From positions 1 through 12,101 of the forward strand of contig CALCUN010000007.1 of NCBI GenBank assembly GCA_937906975.1: a DNA stretch of 12,101 bases. Direction: 5' to 3'. A program made the position numbers and the translations under genes. Below are positions 1 through 6,002 of the stretch, one piece after another. The DNA comes from an uncultured Bacteroidales bacterium (GTDB lineage Bacteria; Bacteroidota; Bacteroidia; Bacteroidales; P3). Positions within the stretch are counted from its first letter, which is position 1. Every line of letters starts with the position of its first letter. The notes below the pieces were generated by a model. The model was not told the DNA's origin and made no database searches. It saw nothing but the letters and a program-made list of their open reading frames with translations.

Positions 1-227
1 TACGTGAAATAGAAAAAAGTAACCAGAAAAGTAACCAGAAAAGTAACCAGAAAATCCTTGCTGAAATTAGAAAAAATCCAAAGATTTCAATCAAAGAATT
101 GCAAGAAATCACAGAATTATCAGAAAGTGGCGTTAAAAAGATAATTCGACAACTACGAACAGATAACCAAATTCAAAGAATAGGCGGAGCAAAAGGCGGA
201 TATTGGCAAATATTAGAAGAAAAATAG
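1..227 (+). CDS. 3' end of AlbA_2/Schlafen-type putative DNA-binding protein (partial)
   Basis: The gene is cut off at its 5' end by the window. The first complete codon is at position 3 and the TAG stop is at 225-227, giving 74 visible residues. The fragment reads REIEKSNQ, then a KSNQ repeat, then a C-terminal winged helix-turn-helix: KILAEIRKNPKISIKELQE, ITELSESGVKKIIRQL and finally the wing KGGYWQIL. A KSNQ-type linker followed by a short wHTH ending in GGYW is, from memory of the family, typical of the C-terminus of COG2865 proteins (AlbA_2/Schlafen N-terminal domain, often annotated as RecG-like or putative transcriptional regulators). The catalytic or AlbA_2 part is outside the window, so the family call rests only on the tail. 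The gene converges on the ATPase gene, with only 4 bp between the two stop codons and no terminator hairpin there. Such proteins are usually accessory genes with many copies per genome. Confidence 0.7.
   Translation, partial: REIEKSNQKSNQKSNQKILAEIRKNPKISIKELQEITELSESGVKKIIRQLRTDNQIQRIGGAKGGYWQILEEK
15..50 (+). repeat. 12-bp tandem repeat (3 copies) encoding KSNQ
   Basis: Three identical in-frame copies of AAAAGTAACCAG lie at 15-26, 27-38 and 39-50, followed by a further AAA codon. They encode KSNQ-KSNQ-KSNQ-K. The repeat falls in the linker before the C-terminal helix-turn-helix, so copy-number change by slippage would alter linker length by four residues without breaking the frame. Confidence 0.95.
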
Positions 228-231
228 AATT

Positions 232-1506
232 TTAAGGGCGCAAACATCCAATAGGGACAACATATACCCCATCAGTTCGTTTATAAGCATATTCCCCAAC
301 ACCTGTTATAACCATTTTAAAAGAAGGTGATTTCATCTTTGTTGTATCAATTATACTACTCAATTTATTTAATGTTTTTGCACCATCATCTATCAATTTA
401 TCTCCACCTAATTTAATTTCAATTAACCCATACAAACCATTATTTAAATGAATTACCGCATCACATTCAAGACCATTTTTGTCTCTATAATGATAAACAT
501 TACCATCTAAAGCATCAGCATACACTCTCAAATCTCTGACACATAAAGTTTCAAACATTAAGCCCATAGTGTTTAAATCATTGATTAAATCCATAGGACC
601 TAAACCAAGAGAAGCTGTTGCAATTGAAGGATCAATAAAATATCTTGTATCAGATGTTCTTATAGCAGATTTACTACGTAAATTAGGATTCCAAGCAGGC
701 ATATCTTCAATTACAAATATCTTACGAAGAGCAGATAAATATGAAGCAATAGTTTCATTACTTAAATTATCAGTTTCATTCACTGAAATGTCTTCTAAAA
801 TAGTAGGAATACTAACCTGAGAACCCTGATGCCTTGCATAAGAACGCATAATTCTCATTGTTCTTTCTGTATTTCGTGTGATTCCATCAGCTCTGGAAAT
901 ATCATTATTGCATATAGCCTTAAAATACTCTTTTGCTTGCATTAATGCCGCCTTTTCACTTTTCTTTTCCAAAGACTTTGGCCAACCACCACGACAAATT
1001 AAAAAAGCTAATTGTTCTAAATTTATAGAATTATACCCACAGATATTTTCAGGATTTTCAAAAAGTTTTGAAATCATTATTTCACCATTAGATTCTTCAG
1101 ATTCCCATAAACTCATAGGTCTCATAGTTACCCAACCATAACGACCTGTTCCTGTATGATGAATTTTGTCAGAAACGACAGGTACAGAAGAACCGGTGAG
1201 AATAAATAAACCATCACCATCTTTGTGATCAACAGTGAAACGAATAGCATCCCAAAATTCAGGAACTTCTTGCCATTCATCAATCAATCTTGGAAACTCT
1301 CCATTAAGTAGAAAATTTATGTTTGTTTGAGCCAATTGCTTGTATTGCTCTTTTTTTAAGGGATCGTCCATATATAAGATACTTTTAGCATGTTGTTCAG
1401 CTGTTCTAGTCTTTCCACAAGCTTTTGGTCCCTCTATCAAAACAGCTCCCATAGCTTCCAATTTATCTGCCAATAATTTATCTGCGATACGAATTTTATA
1501 TTCCAT
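232..1506 (-). CDS. AAA+ ATPase with DUF4143 domain (AAA_14 family)
   Basis: A 424-aa protein of the COG1373-type ATPases. The N-terminal P-loop module has Walker A GPKACGKT (residues 26-33), Walker B RLIDEWQ (73-79, with D76-E77) and the sensor-like strand LFILTGSS (100-107), followed by GTGRYGWVTMRPMSLWE, a segment typical of the family. The C-terminal DUF4143 part contains E347-C-D349 and E363-I-K365, the spacing of a PD-(D/E)xK nuclease fold. Whether it cuts DNA cannot be told from sequence. Length is normal and the frame is intact. The ATG at 1504-1506 lies about 20 nt below a probable transcription start, with a Bacteroidota -7 box at 1539-1532 and no clear Shine-Dalgarno. Three perfect direct repeats sit just upstream of that promoter. 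The cellular role of the family is unknown. It is abundant and patchily distributed in Bacteroidota and Archaea, which fits accessory DNA. Confidence 0.9.
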   Translation of the reverse strand: MEYKIRIADKLLADKLEAMGAVLIEGPKACGKTRTAEQHAKSILYMDDPLKKEQYKQLAQTNINFLLNGEFPRLIDEWQEVPEFWDAIRFTVDHKDGDGLFILTGSSVPVVSDKIHHTGTGRYGWVTMRPMSLWESEESNGEIMISKLFENPENICGYNSINLEQLAFLICRGGWPKSLEKKSEKAALMQAKEYFKAICNNDISRADGITRNTERTMRIMRSYARHQGSQVSIPTILEDISVNETDNLSNETIASYLSALRKIFVIEDMPAWNPNLRSKSAIRTSDTRYFIDPSIATASLGLGPMDLINDLNTMGLMFETLCVRDLRVYADALDGNVYHYRDKNGLECDAVIHLNNGLYGLIEIKLGGDKLIDDGAKTLNKLSSIIDTTKMKSPSFKMVITGVGEYAYKRTDGVYVVPIGCLRP

Positions 1507-1531
1507 TATATTGGGTTTTATTTGTTCGTTG

Positions 1532-1539
1532 CAAAGATA
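1532..1539 (-). promoter_or_regulatory. Bacteroidota -7 box for the DUF4143 ATPase gene
   Basis: On the minus strand this reads TATCTTTG, a perfect match to the Bacteroidota -7 consensus TAnnTTTG. It lies 26 bp upstream of the ATG at 1506, implying a leader of roughly 20 nt. I could not identify a convincing -33 TTTG at the usual distance, so activation through the repeats upstream at 1577-1641 is possible. Confidence 0.65.
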
Positions 1540-1576
1540 GATAAAAAATATTGATAATGAAAATGTTTTGAATAAA

Positions 1577-1641
1577 ATTCGGTTATTTGGCGCAAATTCA
1601 TTCGGTTATTTGGCGCAATTTTATTCGGTTATTTGGCGCAA
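1577..1641. repeat. Three perfect 19-bp direct repeats at 23-bp period
   Basis: ATTCGGTTATTTGGCGCAA occurs without mismatch at 1577-1595, 1600-1618 and 1623-1641. The 4-bp linkers differ (ATTC, then TTTT), so the sequence is held constant only over the 19 bp. The period is exactly 23 bp, a little over two helical turns. The array starts 38 bp upstream of the -7 box of the ATPase gene, which is where an operator or activator-binding array would sit. The GC-rich core TTGGCGCAA stands out in very AT-rich surroundings. On the minus strand the unit reads TTGCGCCAAATAACCGAAT. The array is too short and its spacers too small for CRISPR. Confidence 0.95.
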
Positions 1642-1884
1642 TTTGAAATGAGATAAATAAAAAGACAAACTAAACATAAACCAAACTCACTGTTTTTAAC
1701 TTATCATATTGAAAATATCTTTTCAAAACACAATTAAATTTTTTAAAAAAGTCGCGTGCTTTTGTTTTTGAAATTTCCAAAAAAAAGTTTCTTTGACATT
1801 AAAAAAAATGTTTTTTAAGAATATAATATTCTTTTTAGTATTTTTTTTAATTTCTTTTGAGTTTCTTTATTATTTATTATTATA
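1642..1884. other. Gene-free, extremely AT-rich spacer between two repeat arrays
   Basis: No plausible gene is present. From 1801 to 1885 only 8 of 85 bases are G or C, well below the flanking genes. The tract contains an inverted repeat TTGAAAA-TATC-TTTTCAA (1709-1726), a T6A6 step (1739-1750), an isolated GC patch GTCGCGTGC (1751-1759) and the near-perfect palindrome AAGAATAT-A-ATATTCTT (1817-1833) followed by a T run. Easily melted DNA lying beside an ordered repeat array is what a duplex-unwinding element of an iteron origin looks like, but low-GC intergenic DNA is also common in Bacteroidota. The assignment is therefore left open. Confidence 0.6.
1817..1838 (+). other. AT-only hairpin followed by T run (weak terminator-like)
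   Basis: AAGAATAT and ATATTCTT form 8-bp arms around a single central A (1817-1833), followed by a T-rich tail to 1837. The shape is that of an intrinsic terminator on the plus strand, but the arms have only one G-C pair each and no plus-strand gene lies upstream. It could equally be a palindromic binding site or chance in AT-rich DNA. Confidence 0.25.
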
Positions 1885-2030
1885 TACCAAAATGGTAAGA
1901 TTTCGTTATCAAAATGGTAAGTGTCGCTTGTCAAAATGCTAAGGGGGCTATACCAAAATGGTAAGGTTGTTATATCAAAATGTTAAGTTGATTTTAGCAT
2001 AATGGTAATTTTTCTTGATAAATTGGTAAT
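1885..2030. repeat. Seven-copy iteron-like array, 22-bp period, dyad-symmetric units
   Basis: Each unit is a 13-bp dyad, consensus TACCA-AAA-TGGTA, usually followed by AG. Units begin at 1885, 1907, 1929, 1951, 1973 and 1995 (exactly 22 bp apart) and at 2016 (21 bp). Units 1 and 4 are perfect dyads. The others vary mainly in the left arm (TATCA, TGTCA, TATCA, TAGCA, TGATA), while the right arm TGGTA keeps at most one change. Linkers are not conserved. The 22-bp period places all sites on one face of the helix, as in iteron arrays of plasmid origins. The array ends one base before the stop codon of the winged-helix gene, so the two probably form one unit. Alternative readings are a repressor array or a MITE-like tandem repeat. 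Confidence 0.9.
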
Positions 2031-2031
2031 T

Positions 2032-2385
2032 CTAAATAGGGGTGTATGGTAGTTTGTTTCCATAGCGGTCGAAAAAGAATTTATTGTTAAAGTAAATACA
2101 ATATTCTGTTTTTATAAGGATTGGATGATTCGTTGCTATGTGTACTGTGTCGTACAATATTTTCAGACTTCGTGAGACTTGTTCTTGTGTCATGCCTAAG
2201 ACTCTGCCTAAGCTTGCTTGGCTTCCAAAGTAGCCTTTGTCTCCGAATCCTTTTATGTAGAATATGATTAGTATGTCGGAATAGGTGGGTTTTCTTTTGT
2301 TGTCTGTTATTAGACGTGCGTTTCTTCTGATATATCCTGCTATATCCCAGTCTATTACTGTGAAGTTTTTGTTCTTTTTTTCCAT
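2032..2385 (-). CDS. Small winged-helix DNA-binding protein (HTH_36-like), unknown role
   Basis: A 117-aa protein I cannot assign to a named gene. After a basic N-terminus, residues 33-79 form an HTH_36/MarR-like pattern: a helix PTYSDILIIFYIKGF, then SQASLGRVLGMTQEQ and the recognition helix VSRSLKILYD. Residues 80-105 (HIATNHPILIKTEYCIYF) look like the beta wing. Similar wHTH domains occur in phage and plasmid replication initiators and in transcription regulators. Rep_3-type initiators are roughly twice this length or more and have two winged helices, so this is either a one-domain regulator or a reduced Rep relative. The ATG at 2383-2385 lies just downstream of a -7 box. The stop codon abuts the seven-copy dyad array, the obvious candidate binding site. 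GC content appears higher than in the flanking non-coding DNA, consistent with real coding sequence. Confidence 0.75.
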   Translation of the reverse strand: MEKKNKNFTVIDWDIAGYIRRNARLITDNKRKPTYSDILIIFYIKGFGDKGYFGSQASLGRVLGMTQEQVSRSLKILYDTVHIATNHPILIKTEYCIYFNNKFFFDRYGNKLPYTPI

Positions 2386-2412
2386 TGTGTTTGCTTTTAA
2401 GGGTTAAGGTTA

Positions 2413-2420
2413 CAAAGATA
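2413..2420 (-). promoter_or_regulatory. Bacteroidota -7 box for the winged-helix gene
   Basis: The minus strand reads TATCTTTG, a perfect TAnnTTTG box and identical to the box of the ATPase gene. It lies 28 bp upstream of the ATG at 2385, implying a leader of about 20 nt. No clear -33 element is visible. Confidence 0.65.
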
Positions 2421-2445
2421 CAAAAAAAGATGTCATTTATTTTCT

Positions 2446-2492
2446 CTAAGAAAAAATTTTTTTTCTCTTTGATTTATTGAAATATTTCTTAG
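2446..2492. other. Inverted repeat between two divergent promoters
   Basis: CTAAGAAA (2446-2453) and TTTCTTAG (2485-2492) are perfect 8-bp inverted arms separated by 31 bp. They lie between the leftward promoter of the winged-helix gene and the rightward promoter of the Ca2+ ATPase. A nested A/T hairpin, AGAAAAAA-TT-TTTTTTCT, spans 2449-2466. This could be an operator or the remains of a bidirectional terminator, but low-complexity AT sequence makes chance plausible. Confidence 0.25.
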
Positions 2493-2539
2493 GAAAAAAA
2501 TAATGTTTTTCGTTATTTTACGTTGTTAGATATATTTTT

Positions 2540-2547
2540 TATTTTTG
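2540..2547 (+). promoter_or_regulatory. Bacteroidota -7 box for the Ca2+ ATPase operon
   Basis: TATTTTTG matches TAnnTTTG exactly and lies 30 bp upstream of the ATG at 2578, giving a leader of about 25 nt. The box contains the TTG at 2545 that opens the longest reading frame, so translation cannot sensibly begin there. No strong -33 TTTG is present at 19-21 bp upstream. Confidence 0.7.
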
Positions 2548-2577
2548 CAAATCAGTTTTAAAAAACAAAGCGTAGAG

Positions 2578-5259
2578 ATGATAACAAATTATAAAGGTTT
2601 GTCGGACCAAGAGGTCTTAGAAAGTAGAGCAAAGCACGGGGAGAATATTCTTACTCCTGCAAAGAAAACACCACTATGGAAGAAATTCTTAGAAAAGTTT
2701 AAAGACCCAATGATTATTGTGCTATTGATAGCAGGTTTGTTGTCGATAGGGATTTCGTTTTATGAGTATTTTTCTGGTGCAAAGGGATTTAGCGTATTTT
2801 TTGAGCCTGTTGGGATATTTGTAGCGGTTTTTCTTGCTACGGGATTGGCTTTTATTTTTGAATTAAGGGCTGATAGACAGTTTGAGGTTTTGAATAAGGT
2901 AAACGATGACGAGATAGTAAAAGTTATAAGAAACGGTAAGACTGTTGAGATTGCGAAAAAAGACGTTGTTGTTGGTGATGTAGTTAAGTTAGTTAATGGA
3001 GATGAAGTGCCTGCTGACGGAGAATTATTGGAAAGCGTGTCTTTGAAAATAGATGAGTCGAGTTTAACAGGAGAACCTATATGTGAGAAAACTATTGTTG
3101 AGGAAGACTTTGATAAAGAAGCAACATTTCCTTCTAATCATGTGATGAAAGGTACAAAGGTAATGGAAGGACATGGAATTTGCAGAGTGTTTGCAGTGGG
3201 AGATAGCACAGAAAATGGAAAAGTCTTTACAGCAGCACAAATAGATTCAAGTGTGCGTACACCGCTTAATGAACAATTAGATAAATTAGGAGGTTTGGTT
3301 TCAAAATTAGGCTATGCAATAGCAGGATTGATTATAGTGGGAAGAATGATTCTTTACTTTACAAATGGTGAGCCTTTTGTGTTGATGGATTTTCTTTCTT
3401 ATCTTTTACAAACCTGTATGATAGCGGTTACTTTGATTGTGGTATCTGTTCCTGAGGGCTTGCCTATGGCGGTTACTTTGGCTTTGGCATATAGTATGCA
3501 AAAGATGTTAAAGACCAATAACCTTGTTCGTAAGATGCACGCTTGCGAAACAATGGGTGCTACTTCGGTTATATGTACAGACAAGACTGGAACTCTTACT
3601 CAAAATCAAATGCGAGTTTATCAAACTAAGTTCTTTGCATTGGAAAACCAACAATTGGCAGAGGATTCTTACTCTTTGCTTATCAAAGAGGGAATTGCGG
3701 TGAACTCTACTGCGTCTTTGGATTTAACAGACGAGAAACCAAAAGTTATAGGCAATCCAACTGAGGGTGCTTTGTTGCTTTGGTTAAGAGAAATGGGAGT
3801 TGATTATTCTCCTTTAAAGCGTAGTGTTGATGTGAAAGGGGAAATACCTTTCTCAACAGAGAGAAAATTTATGGCCTCTTTGGTTTACTCTCCTCTTATT
3901 GGTAAGAATGTTCTTTATGTAAAGGGTGCTCCTGAAATTGTATGTGGTATGTGTTCTTCTGTGTGTGGAAACATAGACAGGGAAACGATAGATGAAATCC
4001 TTTTGGGCTATCAATCACAAGCAATGCGAACACTTGGATTTGCTTACAAGATTGTAGAAGAGGGGGAAAAGGTAATAGAGGATAATAAAATAGTTGCAGA
4101 TGGTTTAGAGTTCTTAGGCGTGGTTGCAATCTCAGACCCTGTTAGAAAAGAAGTGCCACAAGCAATTAGAGATTGTATTTCTGCTGGAATAGGTGTGAAA
4201 ATCGTTACAGGAGATACCACCGCAACTGCAAGAGAGATAGGTCGTCAAGTGGGATTGTGGACAGAGGAAGATGGCGACAGAAATATAATTACAGGACCAG
4301 AGTTTGCAGCCCTTAGTGATGAGGAATTAAGAGAGAGAATCTTAGACTTTAAGATTATTTCTCGTGCTCGTCCAATGGATAAGAAACGATTGGTGGAAAC
4401 TCTTCAAGAAAAAGGACAAGTGGTTGCTGTTACAGGTGATGGAACAAACGATGCTCCAGCATTAAAAGCAGCTCACGTTGGACTTTCTATGGGAGATGGA
4501 ACCTCGGTTGCAAAAGAAGCAAGTGATATTACCATAATTGATAGTTCTTTTGAGTCAATAGGAAGAGCAGTTATGTGGGGACGTTCTTTGTATCAAAACA
4601 TTCAAAGATTTATTCTTTTCCAAATGACAGTCAATGTGGCAGCATGTTTGATTGTGTTGGCAGGTGCATTTATGGGAACAGAATCTCCGCTTACAGTTAC
4701 TCAAATGCTTTGGGTGAATCTTATAATGGACACTTTTGCTGCTATGGCTTTGGCTTCTTTGCCACCATCGGAAAGAGTGATGAAGGACAAACCAAGAAAT
4801 AGAAAGGACTTTATTATTAACCGCATAATGGGAATAATTATCATTGCTACAGGATTGTTGTTCTTTGCTTCATTACTTGTGTTGCTTTATGTGTTCCAAC
4901 ACGTTGATATAAACAGTTTGAGTGAGTTGTTCTCAGCTCAATTAATAGAAGATGGACATCTAAACAGATATGAGGAGAGTTTATTCTTTACAGTCTTTGT
5001 TATGTTGCAGTTTTGGAATATGTTTAATGCTCGTGCTTACAAAACAGGACGCTCGGCATTTAATTTCAAAAATTGTCAAGGCTTTGGAGTGATTGCTCTC
5101 ATAATAGTGCTTGGTCAAGTATTGATTGTAAGTTTTGGAGGCGAGATGTTTAATGTTACACCTTTATGCTGGCAAGATTGGTTGTGGGTTATAGGTGGTA
5201 CATCAATCGTTCTTTGGATAGGAGAGTTGTTGAGATGTTTTCGAGTACGCAACTCTTAA
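2578..5259 (+). CDS. Calcium-translocating P-type ATPase, PMCA type
   Basis: An 893-aa P2B-type ATPase that exports Ca2+ across the inner membrane by a phosphoenzyme cycle. Motifs in order: a TGEP actuator loop (T164-P167); the M4 motif PEGLP (292-296), preceded by VVSV as in PMCA pumps; the phosphorylation site DKTGTLT with D335; the nucleotide-domain motif KGAPE; the hinge GDGTNDAP (D621, D625); and M5/M6 residues in TVNVAA and WVNLIMDTFAAMAL. The N...D arrangement in M6, followed by ASLPP, resembles PMCA rather than SERCA or Na+/K+ pumps. About ten membrane segments are visible. The frame stays open 33 bases upstream to a TTG, but that TTG lies inside the -7 box, so the ATG at 2578 is chosen. 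The 3' end overlaps tcdA by 25 nt. No eukaryote-type calmodulin-binding tail is present. Ion specificity is inferred from motif similarity. Confidence 0.93.
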   Translation: MITNYKGLSDQEVLESRAKHGENILTPAKKTPLWKKFLEKFKDPMIIVLLIAGLLSIGISFYEYFSGAKGFSVFFEPVGIFVAVFLATGLAFIFELRADRQFEVLNKVNDDEIVKVIRNGKTVEIAKKDVVVGDVVKLVNGDEVPADGELLESVSLKIDESSLTGEPICEKTIVEEDFDKEATFPSNHVMKGTKVMEGHGICRVFAVGDSTENGKVFTAAQIDSSVRTPLNEQLDKLGGLVSKLGYAIAGLIIVGRMILYFTNGEPFVLMDFLSYLLQTCMIAVTLIVVSVPEGLPMAVTLALAYSMQKMLKTNNLVRKMHACETMGATSVICTDKTGTLTQNQMRVYQTKFFALENQQLAEDSYSLLIKEGIAVNSTASLDLTDEKPKVIGNPTEGALLLWLREMGVDYSPLKRSVDVKGEIPFSTERKFMASLVYSPLIGKNVLYVKGAPEIVCGMCSSVCGNIDRETIDEILLGYQSQAMRTLGFAYKIVEEGEKVIEDNKIVADGLEFLGVVAISDPVRKEVPQAIRDCISAGIGVKIVTGDTTATAREIGRQVGLWTEEDGDRNIITGPEFAALSDEELRERILDFKIISRARPMDKKRLVETLQEKGQVVAVTGDGTNDAPALKAAHVGLSMGDGTSVAKEASDITIIDSSFESIGRAVMWGRSLYQNIQRFILFQMTVNVAACLIVLAGAFMGTESPLTVTQMLWVNLIMDTFAAMALASLPPSERVMKDKPRNRKDFIINRIMGIIIIATGLLFFASLLVLLYVFQHVDINSLSELFSAQLIEDGHLNRYEESLFFTVFVMLQFWNMFNARAYKTGRSAFNFKNCQGFGVIALIIVLGQVLIVSFGGEMFNVTPLCWQDWLWVIGGTSIVLWIGELLRCFRVRNS

Positions 5260-6002
5260 TAGGAGAACAAGCCCTTGAAAGGCTAAAAGCCTCTTCTGTC
5301 TTGGTTGTTGGGCTTGGAGGGGTTGGAGCCTACGTTGCAGAAATGCTATGTAGAGCAGGCGTAGGGAGATTGACCTTGGTAGATGGCGATGTTGTGAGTG
5401 TGAGCAATAAAAATAGGCAGTTGATTGCTCTTGATTCCACAATAGGACAGAATAAAACACAGGTGCTTGCTCAACGCTTAAAGGACATAAATCCAAATGT
5501 GGAATTAGAACTTAGAACAGAGTTTCTAAGAGATGAAAGTATGATTTCGCTTTTGGAAAATAATAAGTTTGATTATGTTGTTGATGCCATAGATACGCTT
5601 TCTCCAAAGGTTTTTCTTGCAGCATGGAGTGTTTATTTTAATATTCCGATAGTGAGTTCGATGGGAAGCGGTGGTAAAACCGACCCAACGCAAATTCAAA
5701 TAGCGGATATATCAAAAACATATAATTGTCCGCTTGCGAGAATGATGAGAAAGAAACTTCATAAGTTAAAGATTTATGAAAATATCATAGCGGTGTTTTC
5801 GCCAGAGGAGGTTTCAAAGGATTGTGTTGTGGAGCAAAGAAGCGAAAACAAAATCTCTAATGTTGGAACAATTTCTTATATGCCAGCGATGTTTGGTTGC
5901 ACAATAGCAAGTGTGGTGATTAGAGAATTGACAGGAAATCAACTAATAAAAAGGAAAGATAATGGAAGGAATGATAGAAGTATTTTGCAGGAATACAGAT
6001 AG
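5235..6002 (+). CDS. tcdA: tRNA threonylcarbamoyladenosine dehydratase (TcdA, E1-like)
   Basis: A 255-aa ThiF/E1-superfamily enzyme. Family members (E. coli TcdA/CsdL) use ATP to dehydrate t6A37 to the cyclic ct6A37 form in tRNAs that read ANN codons. The nucleotide-binding glycine loop GLGGVG is at residues 26-31, the acidic strand end VDGD at 49-52 and the conserved NRQ at 60-62. Family-specific segments follow: DAIDTLSPKVFL, SSMGSGGKTDPTQIQIADI, YNCPLARMMRKKL and YMPAMFGCTIASVVIREL. The frame remains open upstream to an ATG at 5166, but that would put 69 bases more inside the ATPase gene and add a non-family N-terminus. The ATG at 5235 gives MFSSTQLLIGEQALERL, which matches the usual family start. 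The gene overlaps the ATPase by 25 nt and the kinase by 41 nt, implying co-transcription and possibly coupled translation. Confidence 0.93.
   Translation: MFSSTQLLIGEQALERLKASSVLVVGLGGVGAYVAEMLCRAGVGRLTLVDGDVVSVSNKNRQLIALDSTIGQNKTQVLAQRLKDINPNVELELRTEFLRDESMISLLENNKFDYVVDAIDTLSPKVFLAAWSVYFNIPIVSSMGSGGKTDPTQIQIADISKTYNCPLARMMRKKLHKLKIYENIIAVFSPEEVSKDCVVEQRSENKISNVGTISYMPAMFGCTIASVVIRELTGNQLIKRKDNGRNDRSILQEYR

Noticed and set aside
228..234. Bidirectional terminator between the convergent AlbA_2 and ATPase genes
   Set aside because: Only 4 bp separate the stop codons and no stem-loop is visible across the junction.
569..1141. Plus-strand reading frames within the DUF4143 ATPase gene
   Set aside because: The minus-strand frame carries intact Walker and DUF4143 motifs over its full length; the opposite frames have no recognisable features.
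1793..1827. TTGACA...TATAAT as a sigma-70 promoter
   Set aside because: The spacer is 23 bp instead of about 17, and Bacteroidota use a different consensus, so this is likely chance in AT-rich DNA.
1885..2030. CRISPR array reading of the 22-bp repeats
   Set aside because: The conserved unit is 13-15 bp with linkers of about 7-9 bp, there is no room for spacers, and no cas gene is nearby.
2402..2412. GGTTAAGGTTA direct repeat as an extra dyad-array site in the wHTH leader
   Set aside because: It does not match the TGGTA half-site or the 22-bp spacing of the array.
2545..2577. TTG start for the Ca2+ ATPase
   Set aside because: The TTG is inside the -7 box; the ATG at 2578 follows a normal-length leader.
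3896..4129. Antisense reading frame inside the Ca2+ ATPase
   Set aside because: It lies opposite conserved pump sequence, with His/Leu/Pro-rich composition typical of a shadow frame.
5166..5234. N-terminal extension of TcdA from an upstream ATG
   Set aside because: It lies wholly inside the ATPase gene and adds residues not seen at the N-terminus of this family.
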